Part shown: piece by piece, positions 43,900 to 52,953 of the stretch
Position numbering within the stretch: position 1 is the first letter of the stretch
Layout of the letters: the number at the start of each line of letters is the position of its first letter
From: Mesobacillus harenae
GTDB lineage: Bacteria > Bacillota > Bacilli > Bacillales > Cytobacillaceae
Reading direction: 5' to 3'
Assembly (NCBI RefSeq): GCF_013343715.1
Contig: NZ_JABUNR010000004.1
Span: forward strand, 240,686 to 304,685
DNA length: 64,000 bases
Notes under the pieces: model-generated
What the model was told of the DNA's origin: nothing
Databases searched by the model: none
What the model saw: only the letters and a program-made list of their open reading frames with translations
Position numbers and translations under genes: made by a program

Positions 43900-45063
43900 A
43901 TGGAAGAGAATATAACGAGAATTGAGCTAAACGGCAAGGAATACATACTGATTGGGACTGCGCATGTTTCAAAGCACAGTGCAGAGCAGGTCAAAGAGGT
44001 TATTGAAGCAGAAAAACCAGATTCTGTTTGTGTTGAATTGGATGAACAAAGATATAAATCGATCACGGAAGGCAGCAAATGGAAGGAAATGGATATAATT
44101 CAGATTATAAAAGAAAAAAAAGCTTCTTTACTTTTAATGAATCTAGCTATTTCTTCTTTTCAAAACCGCATGGCAAAGCAATTCGGTATTAAAGCGGGCC
44201 AGGAGATGATTCAAGGAATTGAATCTGCTAAGGAAACGGGCGCAACTCTTGTATTGGCCGACAGAAATATTCAAATAACGTTCTCCAGGATATGGGGCAG
44301 TATCGGCTTGAAAGGGAAGGCTCTCCTTCTAAGCCAGATTATCACCGGCATTTTCAGCAAGGACAGCATATCTGAAGAAGAATTAGAAAAAATGAAAAAT
44401 CAGGATACGATAAATACCATACTGAACGAGTTTACTGAAACATTTCCGCGCTTAAAGGTGCCTTTAATTGATGAGCGTGACCAGTACCTTGCACAAAAGA
44501 TTAAAGATGCACCGGGAGATAAAATTGTCGCGGTACTCGGTGCAGCCCACGTACCGGGAATAAAAGAAGAGATTAAAAAGGAACAAGATATGAAGCGTCT
44601 GACAGCCCTTCCGCCAAAATCTAAAGTTCCAAAAATCATTGGCTGGTCAATACCAATCCTTATAGTGGCGGTTATTGCTTATACTTTTTATGCAAATCCA
44701 TCAGCCGGTCTTGCCCAGACCATCAGCTGGATCCTGTGGAATGGTTCCTTATCAGCAATCGGAGCAGCGATCGCCATGGGTCATCCGCTAACAATTTTAA
44801 CAGCATTTATAGCTGCTCCAATCACATCACTAAATCCGCTTCTTGCAGCTGGCTGGTTCGCTGGGATTGTACAGGCTTATATCCGACGCCCAAGTGTAAA
44901 GGACTTTGAGAATCTTACAGAGGATGTCTTTAGCGTAAAGGGGTTTTGGAGAAATAAAGTTAGCCGAATTTTGCTGATTGTAGTGCTGGCAAACCTCGGA
45001 AGCACACTTGGGACAGCAATTGGCGGAGTAGATGTAATAAGAGTGTTTTTGGAAAACTTATAA
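43900..45063 (+). CDS. TraB/PrgY-family membrane protein
   Basis: A 387-residue protein. The TraB domain (about residues 1-230) shows the two family motifs: GTAHVSKHSAEQV near 19-31 and GAAHVPG near 213-219, with PDSVCVELDEQRY near 45. Three or four membrane helices occupy the C-terminal 150 residues. Enterococcal PrgY/TraB shut down pheromone; in genomes without such plasmids the family is thought to act as a peptidase-like membrane protein. AAAGGAAGG precedes the ATG. Cellular role unknown. Confidence 0.82.
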   Translation: MEENITRIELNGKEYILIGTAHVSKHSAEQVKEVIEAEKPDSVCVELDEQRYKSITEGSKWKEMDIIQIIKEKKASLLLMNLAISSFQNRMAKQFGIKAGQEMIQGIESAKETGATLVLADRNIQITFSRIWGSIGLKGKALLLSQIITGIFSKDSISEEELEKMKNQDTINTILNEFTETFPRLKVPLIDERDQYLAQKIKDAPGDKIVAVLGAAHVPGIKEEIKKEQDMKRLTALPPKSKVPKIIGWSIPILIVAVIAYTFYANPSAGLAQTISWILWNGSLSAIGAAIAMGHPLTILTAFIAAPITSLNPLLAAGWFAGIVQAYIRRPSVKDFENLTEDVFSVKGFWRNKVSRILLIVVLANLGSTLGTAIGGVDVIRVFLENL

Positions 45064-45149
45064 ACCTAGAATTAATAAAGTATATATCAAGGATGAAATC
45101 TAATCGGTTTCATCTTTTTTGGCGTTTAGAAATTGATAGGGTGTTTGAT

Positions 45150-45240
45150 TCCAGCGCCTTTGCCCGTTTCCATACGATAAGTCAACAACGAATTGCTTCC
45201 GCTCTTCATGATTTGTTTATCTCAGTCGTGCGCTTGCTCT
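45150..45240. repeat. Degenerate copy of the dispersed repeat
   Basis: It begins TTCCAGCGCC and contains ACGATAAGTCAAC, ATTGCTTCCGCTCTTC and TTTATCTCAGTCG, all matching the 151-bp unit at 21.9 kb with an internal deletion. Confidence 0.75.
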
Positions 45241-45248
45241 TTTCTTTA

Positions 45249-45288
45249 AAAGGCTGCAATCATGTTAACAAATGATTGCAGCCTTTTT
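45249..45288 (+). terminator. Intrinsic terminator
   Basis: AAGGCTGCAATCAT pairs with ATGATTGCAGCCTT across an eight-base loop and runs into a T tract. Confidence 0.85.
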
Positions 45289-45315
45289 AATAAGATTAAA
45301 TTTGACTAAACCGAA

Positions 45316-45468
45316 TTAGGCAGAGGTGCATTCATGAGAGGGAAGCTGGTAGTAGGTGGTACTGTAGAGATGGATCGCTCCGTAAGCTGAGCATGTCTTA
45401 ATATGCTCTGAAGTTACTTCAAGGACCTTTTCTCCTTGTTTGATTGGAATAAGGTTAGCCTTCTTCAA
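45316..45468 (-). CDS. Small 50-residue protein of unknown function
   Basis: A TTG-started ORF with a near-perfect AGGAGGTG nine bases upstream. It opens KKANLIPIKQGEKVLEVTS and continues through a HIKTCSAYGAIHLYSTTYYQ region with two Cys in all. The start is fixed only by the ribosome site. I do not recognise it. Confidence 0.55.
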   Translation of the reverse strand: MKKANLIPIKQGEKVLEVTSEHIKTCSAYGAIHLYSTTYYQLPSHECTSA

Positions 45469-45724
45469 CGGTTTGTACACCTCCTGTTATTAGGTTAGAG
45501 GGTTTCACTTTCTTCCTTCCTCTTATTAAAAAGTTACTAATCGTTCTACAATCTGTTTATATTTATCTATACCTGCGGGAGAAGAAGTTTAAACTCTTTT
45601 TTGGGGAAAGGGAATAAATACAGAAATCAAAACTTCTCACATTAAAAAATAAAGTGTTCTTTCCTTGGAAATTGGTTACTATTAAACAAACTAGGCTTTA
45701 ATTCTTCTTAACAGGAGTGAATCC

Positions 45725-46333
45725 ATGAAAGAGCATGAGTTTGATGAAAGACTTAATATAAAAACTGAAGAGAAGCAAGCTGGATTCGGTAAAACCTTAC
45801 ACTATCATCGCTATGAGCCAACTCCCTATTGGGCACTCGGGAAATTGTTTGATAAATATGCACTCGATGCAAGTGACCGGGTTGTTGATTTTGGTTCGGG
45901 AAAAGGCAGGTTAATATTCTATATTAATTATTTATTCAATGCTGAAGTTACCGGTATTGAACTCAACGAGGTATTGGTTAAAGAAGCCATTATTAATCGG
46001 GACAGTTACCTGAAGATAACTAAGAAGAACAAGGATAAAATTACGTTTCACTGCTGCAAGGCTGAGGAATATCAGATTAAACCATTGGAAAATCGCTTTT
46101 ATTTTTTTAATCCGTTCTCCTTACCGATTTTCATAAGAATTTTGAACAATATATTGATATCAGTGGAAAATTCGAAACGGCAAGTAGATTTAATTCTATA
46201 TTATCCATCAGAAGAATATATCTATTATTTGGAAAACAGTACCGTATTTGAATTACATAAGGAAGTTGTCTTGCCAGAGCTGTATGATCACGATTCAAAT
46301 GAGAGGTTTTTAATCTATCATTTGGGATATTAG
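45725..46333 (+). CDS. Class I SAM-dependent methyltransferase
   Basis: A 202-residue Rossmann methyltransferase. The SAM-binding motif I is VVDFGSGKGRLIFYI near residues 56-70, followed by VTGIELNE near 79. It opens with a LHYHRYEPTPYWALGKLF region seen in a Bacillus-wide family without known substrate. CAGGAGTG precedes the ATG. It appears to be a single-gene unit. Confidence 0.8.
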   Translation: MKEHEFDERLNIKTEEKQAGFGKTLHYHRYEPTPYWALGKLFDKYALDASDRVVDFGSGKGRLIFYINYLFNAEVTGIELNEVLVKEAIINRDSYLKITKKNKDKITFHCCKAEEYQIKPLENRFYFFNPFSLPIFIRILNNILISVENSKRQVDLILYYPSEEYIYYLENSTVFELHKEVVLPELYDHDSNERFLIYHLGY

Positions 46334-46469
46334 TTATACTTCACTTTTAATCACTCTTTCTAACGTCTGAACCTTTAATAAATTATTCACAATACAAGCA
46401 TCTTTATTAAAAGAACTCAAATTATAATGAATATAAGAATTGAGAAAGACATTTGAGGAGCGTTCTTTT

Positions 46470-47549
46470 ATGAAAAAACGATTGCTTGGCTTTTTATTAT
46501 GTGCCGCTTTAGCGGGCTGTTCAGGTGATGAAGAGGCTGTTCCCCACGAAGGGAATGAGGAAAGGTGGGCTTCAGTTGAAGGTAACCTTGAGGGGACCAT
46601 CGAAAGATTGAGAAGTAACAGTGCACTTGTTCCGCTCGGTGATGTTCAAATCCCAGAGAATACTCCCATGACCCCCGAACTAATAGAATTGGGAAAGATC
46701 TTATTTTTTGATCCGCGCCTCTCAGGTAACAATGAAGTCAGCTGTCAGACTTGTCATGATCCTACATTGGGATATGGCGATAATAAGCAGACTTTTGACA
46801 AGTATTCCGGGGGAGAGGGCGCCAGAAACAGTCCGACGATTATTAACTCTGGTTATTATACCAGTCTATTTTGGGATGGACGGGCTGTTTCTTTAGAAGA
46901 GCAAGCTCTTGGGCCGATTGAAAATCCTGATGAGATGAATCAGCCACTGGATGAATTGATTGAAGAGTTAAAAGGGATTGAAGGATATGAAGACCTATTT
47001 TTATTAGCATTTGATGAAGGGATTACCGAAGAGAATATTTCTAAAGCATTAGCTGCCTTTCAAAGATTAGTAGTTGTCAAGGATACTCCCTATGACCAGT
47101 TTCTTCTGGGCGAAACGGATGCCTTAACTGCGGCGGAGATTAAGGGCTTGGATTTGTTTACTGGGAAAGCCTTTTGCAGTACTTGCCATAATGGTCAGAA
47201 TCTCTCAGATAACAACTATTACAATATCGGTATTAATACAAAGGATGAAGGCCGTTTTGCAGTAACAGGTGAACCAGGGGACTTAGGCAGAATGCGAACG
47301 CCTGGACTTTATGGAATTACACACACCGCACCTTATATGCGGGATGGCAGTTTGGCAACGCTTGAGGAAGTAATTGAATATTATAACCGGGGCGGAGACG
47401 GCCACCCTAATACAAGCTTTTTCATACAGCAATTTATGAGTCCATTAAATCTTTCAGAAGATGAACAAGCCGATTTATTATCATTTCTTCAAGTGTTAGG
47501 CGGAGAGCCGCCAATCTTCACTAAACCGGTTTTACCCGGAACGGATTAA
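46470..47549 (+). CDS. Di-heme cytochrome c peroxidase (lipoprotein)
   Basis: A 359-residue extracytoplasmic peroxidase of the CcpA/MauG family. A lipobox LAGC (Cys17) follows the signal, and two haem c sites are visible, CQTCH at 92-96 and CSTCH at 236-240. RTPGLYGITHTAPYMRDGSLATLEE near the C-terminus (split by normal variation) is the usual distal segment. ATG 46470 is chosen because GAGGAGC lies upstream and the signal then begins correctly. It would reduce H2O2 with electrons from a membrane cytochrome. Confidence 0.9.
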   Translation: MKKRLLGFLLCAALAGCSGDEEAVPHEGNEERWASVEGNLEGTIERLRSNSALVPLGDVQIPENTPMTPELIELGKILFFDPRLSGNNEVSCQTCHDPTLGYGDNKQTFDKYSGGEGARNSPTIINSGYYTSLFWDGRAVSLEEQALGPIENPDEMNQPLDELIEELKGIEGYEDLFLLAFDEGITEENISKALAAFQRLVVVKDTPYDQFLLGETDALTAAEIKGLDLFTGKAFCSTCHNGQNLSDNNYYNIGINTKDEGRFAVTGEPGDLGRMRTPGLYGITHTAPYMRDGSLATLEEVIEYYNRGGDGHPNTSFFIQQFMSPLNLSEDEQADLLSFLQVLGGEPPIFTKPVLPGTD

Positions 47550-47563
47550 GTCAAAAATAGTAT

Positions 47564-47611
47564 AAAAAAAGGGTGCACGAATAGCATATCTGCTACCATA
47601 CACCCTTTTTT
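47564..47611. terminator. Bidirectional terminator
   Basis: AAAAAAAGGGTG pairs with CACCCTTTTTT around an inner AGCA/TGCT hairpin. It ends both the peroxidase gene and the convergent flavin gene. Confidence 0.85.
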
Positions 47612-48236
47612 ATTTTACTACGTTTCCTTTAGCAGGGATTGGATTCTCCTTAAGTAAACGGGCAAAATGAATTAAGTTATGGGCCATAATTTTGGTATGC
47701 TGCATTGTAAATTCATTTTGCTGGCCATTAGCTTCTATAAATGAGGCACCTGGGCCAGCTTCACCTACCCAATAGGTGTCAACATTGGGAGGAATGGTGA
47801 ATCCTATATGGGATAAAGCATAAATCAGAGAGCGGGAAACTTGTTTAGCTCCGTCTTCATTACCGGTGACAACAACTCCACCAACCTTGTTGTAAAATAA
47901 ATATTGACCTTTTTCGTTCGTTAGACTGCTGCCGCCATAAAGCCGCTCAATAACTTTTGTCGCCATACTACTTTGTTGTCCCAGCCAAACAGGCGATCCT
48001 ACAATGATAATGTCTGCATCTTTTACTTTTTCGAAAATGCCAGGCCATTCGTCTGTCTCGTTAACAGATTCAGCTGTAATCCCATAACCAATGTCAAAAT
48101 CTGCCATCCTTAGATTCTCTGTAACTACTCCGTTTTCTTCAAAAATCTTTTCAACATGGTTAATGAGTGCCTGGGTATTTGACTGTTCGTTGCTTTGTTT
48201 TAGTGTACAGTTTAGTACTAGTGCTTTTAAAGGCAT
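47610..48236 (-). CDS. Flavodoxin-like NAD(P)H-dependent FMN reductase
   Basis: A 208-residue flavodoxin-fold oxidoreductase. It starts MPLKALVLNCTLK with an FMN phosphate loop (SNEQSNT), has the VGSPVWLGQQSSMATKVIER loop near residues 79-98, and GGVVVTGNEDGAKQV near 118-132. GGGAGGAAT precedes the ATG. A LysR regulator lies immediately upstream on the same strand. Likely quinone or nitro reduction; substrate unproven. Confidence 0.82.
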   Translation of the reverse strand: MPLKALVLNCTLKQSNEQSNTQALINHVEKIFEENGVVTENLRMADFDIGYGITAESVNETDEWPGIFEKVKDADIIIVGSPVWLGQQSSMATKVIERLYGGSSLTNEKGQYLFYNKVGGVVVTGNEDGAKQVSRSLIYALSHIGFTIPPNVDTYWVGEAGPGASFIEANGQQNEFTMQHTKIMAHNLIHFARLLKENPIPAKGNVVK

Positions 48237-48311
48237 AAGAAATTCCTCCCATTTGGCAACTAATTTTCCTTTTCCCTCTTAAAAAGTATAAAAACACAAA
48301 AAGAAGAGCAG

Positions 48312-49214
48312 CTAATCCAGCTGCTCTAATAATAGTTCTTTTGCTTTTTCAATAAATAACTTGGTGGCCATCGAAAGCGTCCGGTTTACATTATAGACAA
48401 GGTAAAAATATCGTTCTTCGGTAAAACCGTCTATTTGATGAGTTGCAACAAGAGGATTAGCGGCTGAATACTCACGAGAGGCGATCTCAGATATAATGGA
48501 AATTGCAATCCCTTGTTTGACAAATTGGATTAAGCTTTGCCCGCAGTCAGTGTAGGCAATAACATTCAATTGATCTTTTGATATGTTGTTTTTCTTAAAA
48601 AATTTTTCAAGAAGGGCGTTTGTTCCGGATTCTGAACCTCTTAAAACCATTGGATGCCGAATAATTTCGTGAATATTAAGAGGGCTTCTTATCTTCATAT
48701 GACTAGGTGATACGAGCACCAAACCTTCTTTTAACAAAGGAATATAGCACAGTTTCTCATTGTCATACTTTTCTCCGAGTATACCCACATCTACTGCCCC
48801 GCTTAAAACTTTTTCAGCCACGACTTTTGAAGGGGACTGGTTGATATGAAAGGTTACAGAGGGGCACTCTTCCCTAAAGAGCTTCACCATATTAGGGACA
48901 AGAAACTGTCCAGGAACAGAACTGGCTGCAATCCTGATGTCACCTCGTAAATCCTTTAGCCCCACATTTAAATCCAGCAGCGCTTCATCTTTTAATAATA
49001 AAAGCTTGCGGGCCCACTCATATAAGCGCTGTCCGGAAGATGTAAGGATGCTTTCTCTCCCGACACGGTCAAAAAGAGTGATATTTAAGGACTTTTCCAA
49101 TGAATGTATATGTGAGCTGACCGTCGATTGGCTTAATGAAATATCATCGGCAGCTTTGGAAAAACTTTTATGCTCCACTACCTTGGTAAAAACGTAAAGT
49201 TGATGTAAATCCAT
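48312..49214 (-). CDS. LysR-family transcriptional regulator
   Basis: A 300-residue regulator. Residues ~1-60 form the winged HTH (HLYVF-like start, HKSFSKAADDISLSQSTVSSH near 14-34) and ~90-295 the co-inducer domain. GGAGGGAT precedes the ATG. An AGAGCAGCT/AGCTGCTCT hairpin spanning its stop codon is its terminator, so it is separate from the flavin reductase gene downstream. CysL/YwfK-like relatives control sulfur or redox genes; the target here is unknown. Confidence 0.85.
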   Translation of the reverse strand: MDLHQLYVFTKVVEHKSFSKAADDISLSQSTVSSHIHSLEKSLNITLFDRVGRESILTSSGQRLYEWARKLLLLKDEALLDLNVGLKDLRGDIRIAASSVPGQFLVPNMVKLFREECPSVTFHINQSPSKVVAEKVLSGAVDVGILGEKYDNEKLCYIPLLKEGLVLVSPSHMKIRSPLNIHEIIRHPMVLRGSESGTNALLEKFFKKNNISKDQLNVIAYTDCGQSLIQFVKQGIAISIISEIASREYSAANPLVATHQIDGFTEERYFYLVYNVNRTLSMATKLFIEKAKELLLEQLD

Positions 49215-49423
49215 AATATCCCTCCATCTATTTATAAAAACGATTTTCTATATAGAGATTAATAGATAAAACGAATTAAAATAAGGATACCATTTTGAAG
49301 GGGAAATTAGAACCTAACTTAGAGGGAGTGGATGAAAGCTTCAGGTAAAGATAGCTTCTTTTATGCAAGTACAATCCTTTATAAAGTTTCTAGAGTGTTT
49401 TGCGAAAAGAAGTCCTATAGAAT

Positions 49424-49455
49424 GAAAAACCCTGCACACTTTGCGGCATGCAGGG
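49424..49455 (-). terminator. Terminator of DoxX copy 1
   Basis: On the minus strand CCCTGCA pairs with TGCAGGG, followed by TTTTTC. Confidence 0.8.
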
Positions 49456-49484
49456 GATTGACTCTGAATTAATTGGAGTTGAAC

Positions 49485-50003
49485 TTAAACTGTGACCTTT
49501 GTGCTGCCAGATGTTTCAGTTTGCTTGTTGAACATTTTCCGGATATATGGGATCACCCAGCGGTCAAGTCCGAAGCGGCCTGCATTGTATCCAGCAGCAA
49601 GGATGATGAAGCCAAGGAAGATGTCAGTAGGGTTATGAGATACTGTTCCTGCAAGGAAGAAAGAGAAATTCATTACAAGTCCGAAGAACATTGCTGCAGT
49701 TGTCAAGCAGCCAAGCAATAGGCCAAGTCCTACAAGGAATTCACCCCAAGGTACAAGGAAGTTAAACAAAGCGATATTCGGAAGTGCAACACCTTCAAGA
49801 AAAGATACATACCATCCGTAAACCATACTGCCGTCTGGCCCTTTGACAGGATTGGCCACTGCATTCGCCAAGTATCCAGAAGCATCAAATCCTCCCGTGA
49901 TCTTGCCCCAGCCTGCTGTCATCCACGCGTATCCAAGATATAACCGTATGACTGTTAAAATGCCTGCTGCAATGTTGTTTTCTCTTAATAATTGATTAAA
50001 CAT
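49485..50003 (-). CDS. DoxX-family membrane protein, tandem copy 1
   Basis: A 172-residue protein with four membrane segments of the DoxX/CatD type: LTVIRLYLGYAWMTAGWGK near residues 16-34, NFLVPWGEFLVGLGLLLG near 81-98 and an AGYNAGRFGLDRWVIP ending. It is nearly identical to the neighbours at 50262 and 51022; they differ mainly in the last 15 residues. B. subtilis CatD is a relative linked to electrophile stress. Upstream it keeps the shared leader GAAAGGCGGAATC and a Rex half-site TGTGAACA. Confidence 0.85.
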   Translation of the reverse strand: MFNQLLRENNIAAGILTVIRLYLGYAWMTAGWGKITGGFDASGYLANAVANPVKGPDGSMVYGWYVSFLEGVALPNIALFNFLVPWGEFLVGLGLLLGCLTTAAMFFGLVMNFSFFLAGTVSHNPTDIFLGFIILAAGYNAGRFGLDRWVIPYIRKMFNKQTETSGSTKVTV

Positions 50004-50261
50004 GAAAGATTCCGCCTTTCGTTTTTAAGTTAATTGATTGTTTCTACACTTCCAATATATACCGTGGAAGTTCTTTTAGGAATAGGGTTTAGAAGCTGTT
50101 CACAGAACGTTAAAGTCTTATTGACAAAAGATTGAACGACCATTTGTTTAGCAGAGCAAGGAACGATCGAAGGTACCTTGATGTATTCGTAATTAGTAAG
50201 TTCGATTTGATGAACTTTGGGTACCACCCCTTACTTTACAAACATAAGGGATGGTATCCAG

Positions 50262-50774
50262 TTATGCTGTAGCCTTTTCAGCTACAGCTGTCTTTTTATT
50301 AATGGTTTTGCGGATATATGGAATTACCCAGCGATCTAAACCAAAGCGGCCTGCATTGTATCCAGCAGCAAGGATGATAAATCCAAGGAAGATGTCAGTA
50401 GGGTTATGAGATACTGTACCTGCAAGGAAGAAAGAAAAATTCATTACAAGACCGAAGAACATCGCGGCAGTTGTCAAGCAGCCAAGCAATAGGCCAAGCC
50501 CTACAAGAAATTCACCCCAAGGTACAAGGAAGTTAAACAAAGCTATATTCGGAAGTGCAACGCCTTCTAGGAAAGATACATACCATCCGTAAACCATACT
50601 GCCGTCTGGGCCTTTGACAGGATTGGCAATTGCATTTGCCAAGTATCCAGAAGCATCAAATCCTCCCGTGATCTTGCCCCAGCCTGCTGTCATCCACGCG
50701 TACCCAAGATATAATCGTATGACTGTTAAAATGCCCGCTGCAATTTTGTTTTCTCTTAATAATTGATTAAACAT
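50262..50774 (-). CDS. DoxX-family membrane protein, tandem copy 2
   Basis: A 170-residue paralogue, identical to copy 1 over most of its length, ending in NKKTAVAEKATA. It has the same GAAAGGCGGAATC ribosome-site leader. It carries the only complete Rex box of the three, 83-100 bases upstream of the ATG, so it may be the most NADH-responsive copy. Confidence 0.85.
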   Translation of the reverse strand: MFNQLLRENKIAAGILTVIRLYLGYAWMTAGWGKITGGFDASGYLANAIANPVKGPDGSMVYGWYVSFLEGVALPNIALFNFLVPWGEFLVGLGLLLGCLTTAAMFFGLVMNFSFFLAGTVSHNPTDIFLGFIILAAGYNAGRFGLDRWVIPYIRKTINKKTAVAEKATA

Positions 50775-50856
50775 GAAAGATTCCGCCTTTCGTTTTGTTT
50801 AAATATTACTTACTACACTTACAATATATAAGATAACAATGGGGAATTAAATAGGT

Positions 50857-50874
50857 TTGTGAAATAGTTCACAA
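50857..50874. promoter_or_regulatory. Rex operator of DoxX copy 2
   Basis: TTGTGAAATAGTTCACAA is a perfect match to the 18-bp Rex palindrome TTGTGAAATANTTCACAA. Confidence 0.75.
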
Positions 50875-50962
50875 TTTGTTAATAGCTTATTGTCTAAAAA
50901 TTGAACGACCAAGTTTTTTAAAAGTCTGAGGGTTTTTTAAAATTTATTGAGCTAGTTTTTTA

Positions 50963-51002
50963 TAAAAAAAACCTCCTAAAGATTATATTGAATAGTAGGA
51001 GG
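50963..51002 (-). terminator. Terminator of DoxX copy 3
   Basis: On the minus strand CCTCCTA pairs with TAGGAGG and runs into eight T. Confidence 0.8.
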
Positions 51003-51021
51003 CGTAAGGATGAAGTTTTAC

Positions 51022-51540
51022 TTATACAGGAATTTTAGTGCTTTCTGAAATACCTACTCGTTTGTTGAATGTTTTGCGGATGAAAGGAAGTACCCATCGA
51101 TCCAGTCCATAGCGGCCTGCATTGTAGCCCGCTGCTAGGATAATAAAACCAAGGAATATGTCTGTTGGGTTGTGAGATACTGTACCTGCAAGGAAGAATG
51201 AGAAATTCATCAAAAGACCGAAAAACATGGCAGCTGTTGTTAAGCAGCCGAGCAATAATCCAAGTCCTACTAGAAATTCGCCCCAAGGAACAAGGAAGTT
51301 AAACAAAGCAATATTTGGAAGTGCAACGCCTTCTAAAAATGATACATACCAGCCGTAAACCATGTTGCCATCGGGCCCTTTGACAGGATTGGCCACTGCA
51401 TTAGCCAAATATCCAGAAGCATCAAATCCCCCTGTGATCTTGCCCCAGCCTGCTGTCATCCACGCGTACCCGAGATATAATCGAATGACTGTTAAAATGC
51501 CTGCTGCAATTTTATTTTCTCTTAAAAATTGATTAAACAT
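51022..51540 (-). CDS. DoxX-family membrane protein, tandem copy 3
   Basis: A 172-residue paralogue with the same four membrane segments. It is slightly more diverged than copies 1 and 2 at the DNA level (synonymous changes). Start at ATG 51540 aligns with the other two; an in-frame upstream codon adds residues from the leader and is rejected. The upstream region shares TATATATTGTAAGTGTAGTA with copy 2 and a Rex half-site TGTGAACA. Confidence 0.85.
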   Translation of the reverse strand: MFNQFLRENKIAAGILTVIRLYLGYAWMTAGWGKITGGFDASGYLANAVANPVKGPDGNMVYGWYVSFLEGVALPNIALFNFLVPWGEFLVGLGLLLGCLTTAAMFFGLLMNFSFFLAGTVSHNPTDIFLGFIILAAGYNAGRYGLDRWVLPFIRKTFNKRVGISESTKIPV

Positions 51541-51706
51541 AAAAGATTCCGCCTTTCCATTGGTAATTGAATAGTTAGTTACTACACTTACAATATATAC
51601 CACGTTAATGATAAGTTGTTTGATTGATCGGTGTGTTCACAGAACGTTAAAAGCTTATTGACTAAAAATTGAACGCCATGGTTTTTAAGCGCAATTTTAA
51701 TCAACG

Positions 51707-51733
51707 AAAAAAGACGCTAAGCGCGTCTTTTTT
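51707..51733. terminator. Bidirectional terminator
   Basis: AAAAAAGACGC pairs with GCGTCTTTTTT, flanked by A and T runs. Confidence 0.85.
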
Positions 51734-51754
51734 CATCCGTTTCAGTTTACCCTT

Positions 51755-51907
51755 TTACCACCGGTGTGCCTTTGCGTTACTTAACAAAATTCGCGTAGTC
51801 TTGGACACTTCAGTTTGACCATTAATTTGAGACTTTGTATGTTTTCTTCTTGTCCAAGGATGGTGAAATAGCTCAGAGTGCTGATCTAATTGATCTTTGT
51901 AACTCAA
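51755..51907 (-). CDS. YpzG-like small protein
   Basis: A 50-residue protein started at TTG behind GAGGTGATT. It has the SYKDQL...LFHHPWTRRKH opening and NAKAHRW ending that I associate with YpzG-family peptides of Bacillus. Function unknown. It ends just before a two-way terminator. Confidence 0.65.
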   Translation of the reverse strand: MSYKDQLDQHSELFHHPWTRRKHTKSQINGQTEVSKTTRILLSNAKAHRW

Positions 51908-52149
51908 TGCAATCACCTCACAGGCAGGATAGTGAAACGTTGTTGATATTCATTTTGAATATCAACCTTATCCTTCTTATATCAAATACAAAATATACAC
52001 GTTTTTGGATTTAAGAGGGCTTCTATAAATTAAATAAGAACCAAGATAAGGCAAGGTATTTCGAATGCTAGCAGTTTACCCTGTTTAATTGTCCCTATTT
52101 TTAGGGTAAATAAGGATCTTAAAAGTAAAAGTGAAAAAGGAGATACACC

Positions 52150-52863
52150 ATGAGAAACATAGTGTTCTTGCTGCTTGCTGCGCTTGGCTTTGCAATAATC
52201 CTGATATTTACCGAATATGGCTCGTTTCCAAAAAAACAGACAGAAGTGAGTAGCATCGTCGCTTTTGGAGACTCACTAACCTATGGTTATGGAGATCACC
52301 AAGCCGGTGGCTATATCAGTGTCCTTAAGCAAAGATTAAATGAAAACAATGAAGAGAGAATTTATACCTTTAAAAATAACGGTGTTTATGGACTTGAGAG
52401 TTCAGGAGTTTTAAAGCAGTTCGCTGAACCTATTGTCATCAGCGAAATAAATGAAGCTAATTATTTGATTGTCTTCATTGGCACAAATGACTTAATTAAT
52501 TCTAATGGCGGAGACTTAAACCCCTTGTTTCCCGAAAGGATTGAACAGGCAAGGAAAGTATACATTAAAAATATGAAAGAAATTATTAAAATCTTAAAAA
52601 TTGAAAATGATTCAGCCCCAATTCTGCTCTTGGGACTATATAATCCAGTTCTAGAATCAGAAGAAATTGAAAAACAATTTGATCGATGGAATAACTCAAT
52701 TGCTGAGTTAGCAAAGGGAAATGACAGGATTTATTTTATAAACACGAATGATTTATTTAAAGGGAAACAAAAAAAAGAGTATTTTCATGATTCACTTCAT
52801 CCCAACCACAAAGGATACAAACTTATTGCCGAAAGGGTATTGACTAAATTTGAATTTAAATAA
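52150..52863 (+). CDS. SGNH/GDSL-family hydrolase
   Basis: Exported esterase or lipase-like hydrolase of 237 residues. An N-terminal membrane anchor or signal (residues ~2-22) is followed by block I FGDSLTYG (near 39-46), block III GTND (near 116) and block V HDSLHPNHKGY near 215-225, giving the Ser-Asp-His triad. AAAGGAG precedes the ATG. Substrate unknown; relatives act on acyl groups of lipids or wall polymers. Confidence 0.85.
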   Translation: MRNIVFLLLAALGFAIILIFTEYGSFPKKQTEVSSIVAFGDSLTYGYGDHQAGGYISVLKQRLNENNEERIYTFKNNGVYGLESSGVLKQFAEPIVISEINEANYLIVFIGTNDLINSNGGDLNPLFPERIEQARKVYIKNMKEIIKILKIENDSAPILLLGLYNPVLESEEIEKQFDRWNNSIAELAKGNDRIYFINTNDLFKGKQKKEYFHDSLHPNHKGYKLIAERVLTKFEFK

Positions 52864-52953
52864 GGTGGATGTTTTCAAAACACAAATGAATCCCCCTAGA
52901 ACTAAAAAATTGGTAGAATAGGAGAAGATACAGCAACGAAAGGAAAATCTACT

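Noticed and set aside
45093..45275. A 60-residue frame after the TraB-family gene
   Set aside because: It lies on a dispersed repeat and its terminator.
46370..46400. Rex box before the di-heme peroxidase
   Set aside because: Only the TTCACAA half is present; the other half does not match.
50205..50261. GGGGTGGTACCC-like sequence resembling a T-box element
   Set aside because: No specifier loop, wrong context between two DoxX genes, and no T tract. It is only a hairpin.
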